From assembly GCA_900539675.1 (NCBI GenBank), contig UQDJ01000001.1:62001-126000 (forward strand): a stretch of DNA of 64,000 bases. The letters are read 5' to 3'. Positions 35,073 through 43,803 of this stretch are shown here, piece by piece. The notes beneath the pieces were generated by a model, which worked only from the letters and a program-made list of their open reading frames with translations, was not told the origin of the DNA and did not search any database. The DNA comes from an uncultured Coriobacteriaceae bacterium (GTDB taxonomy: Bacteria; Actinomycetota; Coriobacteriia; Coriobacteriales; Eggerthellaceae). Made by a program: the position numbers and the translations under genes. Every line of letters begins with the position of its first letter. Position 1 is the first letter of the stretch.

Positions 35073-35696
35073 ATGTCTGCACGTGCAGAAAAATCAACAA
35101 CGCCCAAAACCAACAGGCAAGAATCGAAACACCCCACTACCAACACCAATGTATGGTCAACCAAACAGCTGGTTACCATGGCATTGATGGTGGCCATAGG
35201 CGTTCTACTTTCGTTTATCGAGTTTCCACTCTTGCCCGGTGTTCCGTGGCTCAAGTTCGACGCATCCAATATGCCTGCATTGGTAGCAGGATTTGCTTTT
35301 AACCCTGGTGCTGGCGTTGCCGTAGGCATTCTTACCGCCATCATTCACGGCCTGTTACTGGCTGATTTTACGGGCGCTTTAGTCAATGTGGTCGTAGTTA
35401 CCTGCTTCGTATTGCCAGCAGCAATCCTCTACAAAAAGAAGCGCACCTATCCGGTTGCTATCGGTGGCATGGTATTAAGCGTCATCGCTGCCACTCTTGC
35501 TGCTATCGTTATGAACTTGATTGTGACCCCTGCTTGGCTGGGCGTACCTTTCGATGCAGTGGTGGCTATGGTGCTGCCCATCTTGCTTCCCTTTAACTTA
35601 CTTAAGGGACTTCTCAACGCAGTCCTTACCCTGATTATCTATAAGTCGATTTCCAATCTGATCACCCCTAAGAAAGATCAGAAGAAGGGTCGATAA
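35073..35696 (+). CDS. ribU: Riboflavin ECF transporter substrate-binding protein RibU
   Basis: Membrane S-component binding riboflavin for the ECF transporter, 207 aa with about six hydrophobic segments. Family motifs are KQLVTMALMVAIGVLLSFIEFPLLPGVPWLKFDASNMPALVAGF and PFNLLKGLLNAVLTLI. The first 35 residues are a polar cytoplasmic extension rich in Lys, Thr and Asn. The ATG at 35073 is chosen over 35049 because it has AGGAGG seven bases upstream and 35049 lies within the riboswitch. FMN riboswitch control makes the substrate assignment strong. Confidence 0.95.
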   Translation: MSARAEKSTTPKTNRQESKHPTTNTNVWSTKQLVTMALMVAIGVLLSFIEFPLLPGVPWLKFDASNMPALVAGFAFNPGAGVAVGILTAIIHGLLLADFTGALVNVVVVTCFVLPAAILYKKKRTYPVAIGGMVLSVIAATLAAIVMNLIVTPAWLGVPFDAVVAMVLPILLPFNLLKGLLNAVLTLIIYKSISNLITPKKDQKKGR

Positions 35697-35700
35697 CCTT

Positions 35701-36525
35701 ATGGTCAACTTTTCGGACGTTTCGTTTACCTATACCGGAAAAGACTACGTGCTCACCGATATAGATGTCACGATCAAAAGGGGCGAATTTGCCTGTATTT
35801 TAGGCGCAAATGGATCGGGCAAATCAACCTTTTCAAAGCTGATTAACGCACTTTTAGTTCCCGATGAGGGCAGCGTTACCGTTGATGGGCTGGATACGGC
35901 CGACCCGGATAATACCTACACCATTCGCAGCAATGCGGGAATGGTGTTTCAAAACCCCGACGATCAGCTGGTAGCAAGCCTGGTTGAAAATGATGTGGCA
36001 TTCGGTCCAGAGAACTTGAGCATACCCAATCCCGAATTAAGACAACGCGTTGAGCACGCCTTGGCTCAGGTGGGACTTTCTGGTGCCGAAAAGCGTGAAA
36101 CCACCGCTCTTTCCGGCGGCCAAAAGCAGCGTGTAGCCATTGCGGGCGTGCTTGCCATGGAGCCCGATATTTTAATCTTCGATGAAGCGTCCGCCATGCT
36201 TGACCCGCGCGGTCGCCGTGGACTGATGCGCGTGTGCAAAGAGCTCCATGCCGAAGGCCTCACCATTGTGATGATTACGCACTTTATGGAAGAAGCCGCA
36301 GAAGCGGACCACCTGATCGTGCTTGAGCACGGCAAATGTGTTTTGGAAGGCACACCAGAAGAAGTGCTGATTCAGGATACCGTGTTGGAGAAGATGAATT
36401 TGGCAGCACCGTTCGCCACTGAAATGGCGCGCCTGTTGCGCCAGCGCGGCATCACTCTTGAGAAAACCCCTATCGAAACCGGCTTGCTGAAGGAGGAACT
36501 GTGTCGATTGTATTCGAGCAGGTAA
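35701..36525 (+). CDS. ecfA1: ECF transporter ATPase EcfA1
   Basis: Cytoplasmic ATPase of the energy-coupling factor module (274 aa). Walker A GANGSGKST, Q-loop VFQNPDDQLVASLVENDVAFGPEN (characteristic of EcfA), signature LSGGQKQRVAIAG, Walker B ILIFDEA and H-loop ITHFMEEA are complete. It starts 4 bp after ribU and ends 25 bp inside ecfA2. Confidence 0.95.
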   Translation: MVNFSDVSFTYTGKDYVLTDIDVTIKRGEFACILGANGSGKSTFSKLINALLVPDEGSVTVDGLDTADPDNTYTIRSNAGMVFQNPDDQLVASLVENDVAFGPENLSIPNPELRQRVEHALAQVGLSGAEKRETTALSGGQKQRVAIAGVLAMEPDILIFDEASAMLDPRGRRGLMRVCKELHAEGLTIVMITHFMEEAAEADHLIVLEHGKCVLEGTPEEVLIQDTVLEKMNLAAPFATEMARLLRQRGITLEKTPIETGLLKEELCRLYSSR

Positions 36526-37502
36526 GCTTCAGCTACTCACCGCTTACCAAACGCCAGAAAAAAGAAGGCGAAACCGAGCGCTATGCGCTGCGCAATATTT
36601 CCTTTGAACTTCATGAGGGCGAGTTTTTCGCCATTGCTGGACATACCGGATCGGGCAAATCAACTCTGGTGCAGCATCTCAACGGTCTTACCCACCCCAC
36701 GACCGGACGCGTGTTGTGGCGCGGACAAGATTTGGCCGATCGTAAAGTTGCCACTAAAGCACGTGAGGACATTGGCGTGGTATTCCAATACCCGGAACAC
36801 CAGCTATTTGCAGCCACAGTCTATGAAGATGTTGCCTTTGGCCCACGTAACTTGGGGTTATCTGCCGAAGAGGTGGATGCCCGCGTCCACGAGGCCCTAG
36901 AAATTGTGAACTTAGACTTTGACGAGCTTCATGATCGCAGCCCGTTTGAGCTTTCCGGCGGACAGCAGCGCCGCGTTGCATTTGCAGGTGTGTTGGCTAT
37001 GCGCCCCGCCTTTTTGGTACTTGATGAACCGGTTGCGGGCTTGGATCCCGCTTCGCGCAATGACTTCTTACAGCTGATTAAGCGCTTACACGAAAAGCAC
37101 AACATCACCGTGGTGATGGTTTCGCACAACATGAATGATATTGCTCTTTTGGCCGACAGACTGTTGGTGCTTCATGAAGGCGAAATAGCTTTTTTGGGCA
37201 CACCGGAAGACATATTTGTACACCACGCAAAAGAGGTGCGTGCCATCGGTTTAGGCATTCCTCATGCACAGCGCTTGGCAAATGAACTGCGCGAAATGGG
37301 CTTGCCTTTGCCTGAAGTACTCTACCAACCCGAAACTCTAGCCGATGCGTTGGCTCGTCTGATCAACGGGCGTCCCGATGATAGCCATCAGGCCGCCAAT
37401 GCCACCCGCATACCCAGCAACAACGGGACCTCCATCAGCCCCTGCGACAATGGGGGCTTCGCCAGTCCCCGAAACCATAGCGCGACCGAACAGGAGGGCT
37501 AG
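36501..37502 (+). CDS. ecfA2: ECF transporter ATPase EcfA2
   Basis: Second ATPase of the ECF module, 333 aa. Walker A GHTGSGKST, Q-loop VFQYPEHQLFAATVYEDVAFGPRN, signature LSGGQQRRVAFAGVLA, Walker B FLVLDEPVAGLD and H-loop VSHNMNDIA. The last 45 residues, after the EcfA core, are a low-complexity Asn/Ser/Pro/Gly tail not expected in the family. The start is GTG at 36501, preceded by AAGGAGG and overlapping ecfA1 by 25 bp. Confidence 0.94.
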   Translation: MSIVFEQVSFSYSPLTKRQKKEGETERYALRNISFELHEGEFFAIAGHTGSGKSTLVQHLNGLTHPTTGRVLWRGQDLADRKVATKAREDIGVVFQYPEHQLFAATVYEDVAFGPRNLGLSAEEVDARVHEALEIVNLDFDELHDRSPFELSGGQQRRVAFAGVLAMRPAFLVLDEPVAGLDPASRNDFLQLIKRLHEKHNITVVMVSHNMNDIALLADRLLVLHEGEIAFLGTPEDIFVHHAKEVRAIGLGIPHAQRLANELREMGLPLPEVLYQPETLADALARLINGRPDDSHQAANATRIPSNNGTSISPCDNGGFASPRNHSATEQEG

Positions 37503-37505
37503 AGC

Positions 37506-38327
37506 ATGAATCTTCAGCCTATTTTCGGTCGTTACCTGACGCGCGATTCCATCGTTCATCACATGGATCCTCGTGCAAAGCTCATTCTATCCCTCGTGTT
37601 CATGGTGATGGTCTTTGCTGCCGGGTCCTACCCTGCCCTGGGTGTTGCAGCCCTGTTTACTTTCGGCATGTTCGCCTTTTCCCGTATTTCACTGCGCCAG
37701 GCGTTCACGTCTATTGCACCGCTTGCTATTTTGGTCGTCTTTACCGCCCTTTTAAATATCTTTTTTGTACAGGGCGGTACCGTATATTTCCAATTCTGGA
37801 TTATTTGCATCAGTGAAGGCGGCTTAAACCAGGCGCTCTTTATTGCTATTCGCCTGACCCTTTTACTTTTAGGCGTGAGTCTGTTAACCCTCGCAACCAC
37901 CACGCTTGATATCACCGATGCCTTCGAAAAGTTGCTCGAGCCCCTGCGGCGCATCGGACTACCCGCGCACGAGCTTTCGATGATGATGGGCATTGCTCTG
38001 CGCTTCCTGCCACAATTCGCCATCGAGCTGCGCACCATCTATCGCGCCCAGATTAGTCGCGGCGCCAACTTTTCATCCAATCCGAAAAGCTCCGTGCAAA
38101 TGATGACTTCGCTCATTGTGCCCCTGTTTACCAGCGCATTTCGCCATGCAGATACCCTATCGCTGGCAATGGACGCCCGCTGTTACCACGGCGGCGACAA
38201 CCGCACCCGCCTTAAGGACCTATCGTTTCATACGCGCGACTTGGGCGGAACGCTGTATCTTTTAATTGGCATTGCTGCAGTATTTGCAACGGATTTTGCC
38301 GTTAACACGTTCTTGGGAGGATTCTAA
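37506..38327 (+). CDS. ecfT: ECF transporter transmembrane protein EcfT
   Basis: Membrane coupling subunit linking EcfA ATPases to S-components (273 aa). It begins FGRYLTRDSIVHHMDPRAKLILS, has five or six hydrophobic segments, and two coupling-helix motifs near AQISRGANFS and SLAMDARCYHGG that match the Ala-Arg-Gly elements of EcfT. With a full EcfA1A2T module this may serve other S-components encoded elsewhere. It starts 3 bp after ecfA2 and overlaps the next gene by one base. Confidence 0.94.
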   Translation: MNLQPIFGRYLTRDSIVHHMDPRAKLILSLVFMVMVFAAGSYPALGVAALFTFGMFAFSRISLRQAFTSIAPLAILVVFTALLNIFFVQGGTVYFQFWIICISEGGLNQALFIAIRLTLLLLGVSLLTLATTTLDITDAFEKLLEPLRRIGLPAHELSMMMGIALRFLPQFAIELRTIYRAQISRGANFSSNPKSSVQMMTSLIVPLFTSAFRHADTLSLAMDARCYHGGDNRTRLKDLSFHTRDLGGTLYLLIGIAAVFATDFAVNTFLGGF

Positions 38328-38731
38328 TGGACGAATTAATTGCATACCTTCAATCGGCACCCGCATGGTATCTTGCCACCTGCGATGGCGATCAGCCTCA
38401 CGTGCGTCCCTTTTCATTTGTCATGCGCGAAGGTGACACCCTGTGGTTTTGCACCGGTAAAAATAAAGATGTCTATCGCGAATTGATGGCAAACCCCAAG
38501 TTTGAAGCATCGGCATGGAAGCCAGGCTGTGGCTGGGTTGTGCTTACCGGTGTTGCAAGCATGAAAGACACTGCTGGCGACGAAGTGCGCAAAGCAGGCT
38601 TTGAACATATGGTGGCTTTAGGTGAACAGCACGAAAGCGTTGATGACCCGAACCTGACGTTCTTTTCGCTGAAATCCGGCATCGCCAAGATTGCTGACAT
38701 TGACGGCAGCGAACGCGAATTGGTGCTGTAG
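38327..38731 (+). CDS. Pyridoxamine 5'-phosphate oxidase family protein
   Basis: Split-barrel flavin-binding protein, 134 aa. Motifs APAWYLATCDGDQPHVRPFSFVM, DTLWFCTGKNKDVYRELMANPKFEAS and GWVVLTGVA match small FMN- or F420-binding members of the PNPOx clan; the true pyridoxamine oxidase is longer. Its start overlaps the ecfT stop as TAATG with GGGAGG upstream. Co-expression with riboflavin uptake under an FMN riboswitch supports flavin as cofactor. The substrate is unknown. Confidence 0.85.
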   Translation: MDELIAYLQSAPAWYLATCDGDQPHVRPFSFVMREGDTLWFCTGKNKDVYRELMANPKFEASAWKPGCGWVVLTGVASMKDTAGDEVRKAGFEHMVALGEQHESVDDPNLTFFSLKSGIAKIADIDGSERELVL

Positions 38732-38742
38732 CGCACCTAACA

Positions 38743-38776
38743 GGGCCTCGTACAGGCTACACCCTGCACGAGGCCC
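38743..38776. terminator. Terminator after the riboflavin transport operon
   Basis: Fourteen-bp stem with one mismatch (GGGCCTCGTACAGG / CCTGCACGAGGCCC), six-base loop, followed by AAATATTATC. It lies between convergent genes. Confidence 0.8.
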
Positions 38777-38840
38777 AAATATTATCTTGACCCCAAATAT
38801 TCTCAAGAGTATTGCGCCAATGGCGCTACCGCATGGTTTT

Positions 38841-39359
38841 TTACATCAAGGAAAGCTGATCAACCAGTTTACGTGCCGTATCGCGGACAGAAAGCCCATC
38901 GATATCCAGCGTAATATCTGCGTACTTTTCGTACAGAGGAAGGCGTTCTTCATACAGGTCGTGCAAGCTCATACCGATGCCGTTTTTCATAACAACACCG
39001 CGCTCATGCAAACCGCCCAAACGATTTTCTAACTCTTCGTAGGAAACGCGCAGGTAAACCACCGTACCGATAGACTTCAAATGCTTCATAGCCTCATCGG
39101 AATATACCGCCGAACCACCCGTAGCGATGATGGCGCGCTTAGCAGAAAGCGTGCAGAGAACTTCGTTTTCTACCTCGATAAATCCATCAGGGCCACATGC
39201 ATCGATGATCTTCTGCAGCGTCTTGTCCAGTTTGCTCTGAATAAGCAGGTCGGCATCAATAAATTCATAACCTAAAATCTTGGCAAGCACGACGCCTAAG
39301 GTAGATTTGCCAGCGCCCGGCATACCAATCAGGACGACGTTGTCTAGTGCGTTAGACAT
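38841..39359 (-). CDS. aroK: Shikimate kinase-like protein
   Basis: P-loop kinase of 172 aa in the AroK family, which phosphorylates shikimate in chorismate synthesis. Walker A GMPGAGKS (12-19), Asp37 in FIDADLLIQ, ATGGSAVYS (79-87), and Arg139 in EERLPLYEKYAD are visible. Arg58 of typical AroK (FRxxE) is Ile61 here (GFIEVENEV), and the third glycine of GGG is Ser83, so shikimate binding would differ. It may be a divergent shikimate kinase or a related small-molecule kinase. Its start overlaps the end of the EamA gene by 8 bp. Confidence 0.75.
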   Translation of the reverse strand: MSNALDNVVLIGMPGAGKSTLGVVLAKILGYEFIDADLLIQSKLDKTLQKIIDACGPDGFIEVENEVLCTLSAKRAIIATGGSAVYSDEAMKHLKSIGTVVYLRVSYEELENRLGGLHERGVVMKNGIGMSLHDLYEERLPLYEKYADITLDIDGLSVRDTARKLVDQLSLM

Positions 39360-40305
39360 GCGGTTCGTCCTCCTTCCATCGTTTTCGTTTCTGTGCCACT
39401 ATAGCACGTTTAGCCTCCAGCCACGGAGCCAGCAATTCGTCAACCAAGATGGCAACAAAAATCAGCGCGAAACCCATCCCCAAACGCAGGGTGAGCACTT
39501 CGCCGTACAGCAAAATAGAAAACACGACGCCAAATACCGCTTCCAGACTGAGAAACAGCGCAGCCTGAGCGGGCGGCACATGAGCAAGCGCAACGTTCTG
39601 AATACCGAATGCCACTATGGAGGCAAAAACGATCAGAAACGCCATAGATCCTACGATATCAGGCGTAATAGCCGAAAGCGCCGGTGGCACTTCAGTCAAT
39701 GCCCCAACGCCTAAGCCCAACAAGCCTTCGCCGATGAACTGAAACACCGTCAGCACTAAAACGTCATGCACGCGAGAGCAGCGCGAAACAAGTGCAATGT
39801 GAATAGCAAATAACACCGCGCAGAGCAGCGTCATGGCTTCGCCAAAACCCAGGGTTAATGTTTCTCCTGACGTCGACACCGATACCAGCCATATGCCGCC
39901 CAGGGCGATAACCGCAGCGCCCAAGTTACACAACGATGGCCTATGATGAGCCAACACCCACCACACGAACGGAACAATAACGCAATAGGTTGCCGTTAAA
40001 AACGCATTGATACCAGGCGTGGTGTGCTGCAAGCCCACCGTCTGAGTCCAGAATGCACTGAAATCAAAAAGAGCAAGCAGAAAACCGGCGCCAAGAATCT
40101 TTAATGAAAAGCACTTGCGCACACGCGGCAGCAAGATAAGCAGCAGAATAAGCCCCGCTGTAGTAAAACGAATGCCTAACAACCATGCCGGTGGAATAAC
40201 TTCTACCACATTCTTCATTACGACAAAGCTGAAGCCCCAAATAAGGGTAGCAAGGATAATGAGCGCTTTATAAACTCCAGTGGGTATGTTGGCCAGTTGA
40301 ATCAC
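39352..40305 (-). CDS. EamA/DMT family transporter
   Basis: Ten-helix drug/metabolite transporter, about 317 aa, with two EamA repeats (first ILATLIWGFSFVVMKNVVEVIPPAWLLGIRF, second MTLLCAVLFAIHIALVSR to GEVLTLRLGMGFALIFVAILV). Substrate unknown. I place the start at GTG 40305: a perfect TATAAT lies at 40314-40319, so the first in-frame codon, TTG at 40314, overlaps the -10 and cannot be transcribed. Transcription would begin at or within a few bases of the GTG and no Shine-Dalgarno is present, implying a leaderless mRNA. Confidence 0.88.
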   Translation of the reverse strand: MIQLANIPTGVYKALIILATLIWGFSFVVMKNVVEVIPPAWLLGIRFTTAGLILLLILLPRVRKCFSLKILGAGFLLALFDFSAFWTQTVGLQHTTPGINAFLTATYCVIVPFVWWVLAHHRPSLCNLGAAVIALGGIWLVSVSTSGETLTLGFGEAMTLLCAVLFAIHIALVSRCSRVHDVLVLTVFQFIGEGLLGLGVGALTEVPPALSAITPDIVGSMAFLIVFASIVAFGIQNVALAHVPPAQAALFLSLEAVFGVVFSILLYGEVLTLRLGMGFALIFVAILVDELLAPWLEAKRAIVAQKRKRWKEDEPHV

Positions 40306-40313
40306 AAAGCACA

Positions 40314-40342
40314 ATTATACCGAGCGGTCCCGTGTACTCCAA
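40314..40342 (-). promoter_or_regulatory. Promoter of the EamA-aroK unit
   Basis: On the minus strand TTGGAG (40337-40342), a 17-bp spacer and a perfect TATAAT (40314-40319). The expected start point falls about at 40305-40308, on the GTG codon. Confidence 0.7.
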
Positions 40343-40382
40343 ACACTATCCGTTGACCGCACTGCCGAGCGAACAGCACCGT

Positions 40383-42491
40383 CTAACGAGCACCACCGCC
40401 GCCGCCAAAGCCACCGCCGCCGCCAAAGCCACCGCCGCCGCCGACAGAAAAGCCTCCACCAACGCCCGATGCTGACACCTCTCCCACATTGGGAGAAAAA
40501 GCCGCATCAGTATTCGTGAGCGCCTGATCTATAGACTGAGCAAACGCATCAGTCACCATCGGAATACCCGTCGCATGAAGCGATGCGCTATACCACATCC
40601 ACCAGGGCACCGTTGGCATGGACGCCACCAAATCGGGATCAAATAGCTCAGGCTCTGCAATACGCAATTGCTTCAGCGTTTCTTCTGCAACACCTAACAG
40701 CAGGGCATACACCATAAATTCGCCCCATACTTTTATATCGAGCGGCGGACGTTCATCCAAAGTAGAAAATTCAGTGAGCCATTTCTTTAAGGCCATACAA
40801 CGCGCATACGCATCGGCGCCCTTTTGCGTACGACGATCCATAAAACGAGAAACGATGATAAGCGCCACGCCCACAATAACGGCTGGAATTACTACCAACC
40901 AATTGCCAAAGAGCAATGCCAAAAGAGCCACAACCGCCATCAACAACACCGCAATGGTTGCCATGCGAAAACGCCTGCTTTGCGAATAGGACTCAAAGTA
41001 TTCACCAGCGATCACGTGGGACGTTACCATCCCCTGCCAACGCTGTAAGCCTTCATTGAACTGGACTCCGTTCTGCTTGGCAAAGGTGCTAATATCGCCG
41101 AACCACAACGTGTCATTACCCTGCGCCACCACATCAAATAAGAAGCTCATAGCTTCGCGATCTAGCTCGCTATTAAGGTTGATTTCCACCTCAGGCACAC
41201 GCGTCAACCGGTAATCGGTATGCGTTTTTGTCTTGCCGAACAGCGTCCGCTTTTCACCCGCTGCAGCTGCAGTGTGCACCTCATCATTTTCGCGAACGGC
41301 TCTGTCGATACGCAATGCGCCCGCATTGGCCAAATGCATGATGGTTGCGGTGAAATCGTTCGTGCTTTCAGCATCAAAGCGAATCAAGCGGCCAATAACA
41401 GCAGGGTGTTCACCTTTAACGGGAACATCACGCCAGTATTGTTCGGTAAAGGTGGGTTTAAGTTCTTTGCCGTAGCGGAAAAACGAGCGAATACCCCAAA
41501 TCAGCGTTGCTGTGCACAGCACCAACACGGCAATAAACAGACCAATGGTGGTTGCTCGCTGGGCATTGGCGCGATCCGCCCACACATGTTCCTCGTTAAG
41601 CGCCTGATCCAAGTGGGCAGTTGAAGGATGTGCGTTCGGATCTTGCGGCGCCACACCCACCAACCAGTCAGTTGGGAAAAGCACGCGAGCTTCGGCATAG
41701 GTGCCTGCCTTCACCTTGGGCACCTGATACGTGACCGTGCCATCGGTGTTGATATGTACGGTGGAATTGAGCGAACCATGACCCCATGCGCGTACGGTAT
41801 CGCCCGGTATAATTGGAGCCCCTGCCGGCGTTGGCAGCGAAACCGTCATAGTAACGTTATCGGAATCGGCTGCCCATTGACTACCAACAAACTGCCAGTA
41901 CAACTCTCCCACATCAGAATAGGCCTGCACCGCGTCTTCTACGGTATAGTCAATTTCCATCATGATGCTCGAGTCAGTCTCGTTAAAAAATGCGTACACG
42001 GTATCTTTCGGTTCATCGAATGAATATGCGGTTGTACCCGGGCCGCCCGCTTCACGCCATTTCAATTGAAACGGCACAGATGAAAGTGGTTTCCATCCCT
42101 CTTGCAGGTTGCCCTGGCTGTCCGTTTTTGCCATACGCACACTATTGAGATCGAGCGTTGCTCCGCTCGGCAAATTGTTATAGTTCCACCACACGGCGGT
42201 ATAGTTGCCATGGAAAGAAAACATGCGCTGCTCGGTTACATGCAAATCCCCATTGGGATCGATAACCGCATCGATGGTCACCTTGGGCATGTCGTAACTT
42301 TTAGCGTACGCAGGAGCAGGATTCATCCCACACCACAGCAGGGCGCATAGCGCTACGATCGCCATAACGGTTGAAAGCCGGACAAAACCTGAAGCGCTCC
42401 AAAGTGCTCCCTCACCTTTGCGAGATGTTACACAATACGCGTTATTTGTGAGGTTTGTATCCTGTTTTTCGCTGAAAGCGTGGTTTTGCAC
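40383..42491 (-). CDS. DUF2207 domain membrane protein
   Basis: Predicted membrane-anchored protein of 702 aa and unknown function. An N-terminal hydrophobic signal (VMAIVALCALLWCGMNPAPAYA, about 42-63) precedes an extracytoplasmic DUF2207 beta domain (PKVTIDAVIDPNGDLHVTEQRMFSF, VWWNYNNLPSGA). Further transmembrane segments lie near 310-335 and 515-555, and the C-terminus is very glycine-rich (repeated GGGGGF), a hallmark of these proteins. The start is GTG at 42491, preceded by AAGGAG at seven bases. crcB and lemA are the next genes upstream on this strand; DUF2207 and LemA proteins often occur as neighbours. Confidence 0.88.
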   Translation of the reverse strand: MQNHAFSEKQDTNLTNNAYCVTSRKGEGALWSASGFVRLSTVMAIVALCALLWCGMNPAPAYAKSYDMPKVTIDAVIDPNGDLHVTEQRMFSFHGNYTAVWWNYNNLPSGATLDLNSVRMAKTDSQGNLQEGWKPLSSVPFQLKWREAGGPGTTAYSFDEPKDTVYAFFNETDSSIMMEIDYTVEDAVQAYSDVGELYWQFVGSQWAADSDNVTMTVSLPTPAGAPIIPGDTVRAWGHGSLNSTVHINTDGTVTYQVPKVKAGTYAEARVLFPTDWLVGVAPQDPNAHPSTAHLDQALNEEHVWADRANAQRATTIGLFIAVLVLCTATLIWGIRSFFRYGKELKPTFTEQYWRDVPVKGEHPAVIGRLIRFDAESTNDFTATIMHLANAGALRIDRAVRENDEVHTAAAAGEKRTLFGKTKTHTDYRLTRVPEVEINLNSELDREAMSFLFDVVAQGNDTLWFGDISTFAKQNGVQFNEGLQRWQGMVTSHVIAGEYFESYSQSRRFRMATIAVLLMAVVALLALLFGNWLVVIPAVIVGVALIIVSRFMDRRTQKGADAYARCMALKKWLTEFSTLDERPPLDIKVWGEFMVYALLLGVAEETLKQLRIAEPELFDPDLVASMPTVPWWMWYSASLHATGIPMVTDAFAQSIDQALTNTDAAFSPNVGEVSASGVGGGFSVGGGGGFGGGGGFGGGGGAR

Positions 42492-42502
42492 CGCTCTACT
42501 CC

Positions 42503-42531
42503 TTGCAAGATAAGGGTGGGCAGGGTATTAT
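42503..42531 (+). promoter_or_regulatory. Promoter of tRNA-Ser (GCT)
   Basis: TTGCAA (42503-42508), 17-bp spacer, TATTAT (42526-42531), ending 19 bp before the mature tRNA. Confidence 0.65.
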
Positions 42532-42550
42532 TTTTACCCGCATCACATAC

Positions 42551-42641
42551 GGAGAGCTGACCGAGAGGCCGAAGGTGCTCGCCTGCTAAGCGAGTATACG
42601 CCAAAAGCGTATCTGGGGTTCGAATCCCCAGCTCTCCGCCA
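42551..42641 (+). tRNA. tRNA-Ser (anticodon GCT)
   Basis: Class II tRNA: acceptor GGAGAGC/GCTCTCC, discriminator G, encoded CCA, anticodon arm CTCGC-CTGCTAA-GCGAG, long variable arm (TATACGCCAAAAGCGTAT), T arm GGGGTTCGAATCCCC. Confidence 0.97.
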
Positions 42642-42653
42642 CTTAAATTCCTC

Positions 42654-42691
42654 AAGGCTTTTGACGTTTTACCAGGTCAGAAGCCTTTTTT
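42654..42691 (+). terminator. Terminator after tRNA-Ser (GCT)
   Basis: Stem AAGGCTTTTGAC / GTCAGAAGCCTT with one mismatch and a ten-base loop, followed by TTTT, a standard intrinsic terminator. Confidence 0.88.
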
Positions 42692-42785
42692 ATATCTCAT
42701 GCTCACAGGAGCCTCTCTTGAGAAAGACATCTTGACTCCGTGTGCAGGCCCCTCTATGCGCCCCTGCAACAACCATGCAGCACCT

Positions 42786-43175
42786 CTAGGACTGCGGAAT
42801 AAGAGCGCGAGCAAGCATGCGACCAGCCAAAACGCCGATGACGCATAAAATGAGCGACCCTCCTGCATAGCCAAGAGCCATACCATAGCGCGACTCCTGC
42901 AATAGACCAACTGTTTCCAAACCTAAGGTTGAAAGGGTGGTAAAGCCACCAACAATGCCGGTCGTTGCGAACAGAAGCGGCTCTTTGCTACCAGGGAAAA
43001 ACGCAGGCAACACAACAGACAGTATGCCCATCACAAATGAGCCAACCATATTGATAACAAATGTTGCCAGCGGAAAAGCGCCAGCAGGAATAGAGGATAT
43101 TACCTGCGAGCATATATAGCGCAAGGCGGCTCCAATAAAGCCGCCACAACCAACAATAAACGCATCAAACAACAT
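42786..43175 (-). CDS. crcB: Fluoride ion channel CrcB/FluC
   Basis: Small four-helix fluoride exporter (129 aa), working as a dual-topology dimer in the membrane. Motifs GCGGFIGAALRY, FVINMVGSFVMGIL and TTGIVGGFTTLSTLGLETV match, including the GFTTLST Na+/F- pore element. Only one crcB is here, so it is either a homodimer or has a partner elsewhere. It starts 9 bp after lemA and has no fluoride riboswitch of its own. Confidence 0.93.
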   Translation of the reverse strand: MLFDAFIVGCGGFIGAALRYICSQVISSIPAGAFPLATFVINMVGSFVMGILSVVLPAFFPGSKEPLLFATTGIVGGFTTLSTLGLETVGLLQESRYGMALGYAGGSLILCVIGVLAGRMLARALIPQS

Positions 43176-43184
43176 GAGTTCTTA

Positions 43185-43754
43185 TCACGCCCCAAAGGAA
43201 ACCTTCGGCGCTTCGGTGGCAGCTTCGTTTGCATCGAAGCTTTCGCGCTTATCAAAGTGAAACATGCCTGCCACCAGCACGCCGGGAAACGTCTGTATAG
43301 CATTGTTATACATCATGACCACATCGTTGTAGCTCTGGCGCATATAGCTAATCTTGTCTTCTGTGTTAGCAAGTTCAGTCTGCAATTGCTGGAAATTGGT
43401 ATTGGCTTTCAAATCAGGATAGTTTTCTGCAACCGCAAACAGATTTTTCAATGCGCCACTCAAAATATTGTCAGCTGCAACCTTTTCTGCTGGAGCCTGC
43501 GCATGCATGAGGGCACTGCGCGCTTCCGTAACCTGGTTGAGCGTTGAATTCTCATGCTTGGCATACCCTTTCACCGTTTCAACCAAATTGGGAATCAAAT
43601 CCAAGCGACGCTGCAGTTGCACATCAATTTGAGCCCAGGCATTATCTACGCGATTGCGCAGCTGAACAAAGTTGTTGTACATAACCACCAGTGCAATGGC
43701 GATGATGATCACCAACGCGGCTACAACAATAGCAACAATAATTCCAACACTCAT
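43185..43754 (-). CDS. lemA: LemA family protein
   Basis: Membrane-anchored helical protein, 189 aa, widespread but of unclear function. One N-terminal transmembrane helix (IIVAIVVAALVIIIAIALVVMYN) precedes the family signature FVQLRNRVDNAWAQIDVQLQRRLDLIPNLVETVKGYAKHE and a helical bundle. The C-terminal motif NNAIQTFPGVLVAGMFHF is typical. It probably forms a unit with crcB; the DUF2207 gene lies further downstream on the same strand. Confidence 0.95.
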   Translation of the reverse strand: MSVGIIVAIVVAALVIIIAIALVVMYNNFVQLRNRVDNAWAQIDVQLQRRLDLIPNLVETVKGYAKHENSTLNQVTEARSALMHAQAPAEKVAADNILSGALKNLFAVAENYPDLKANTNFQQLQTELANTEDKISYMRQSYNDVVMMYNNAIQTFPGVLVAGMFHFDKRESFDANEAATEAPKVSFGA

Positions 43755-43803
43755 ATCGTCATCCTCACAACTATCTTGATCACACCAATGAAACGATTCT
43801 CAT

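Noticed and set aside
42786..43175. Fluoride riboswitch upstream of crcB
   Set aside because: Only 9 bp separate lemA and crcB, leaving no room; none seen upstream of lemA either.
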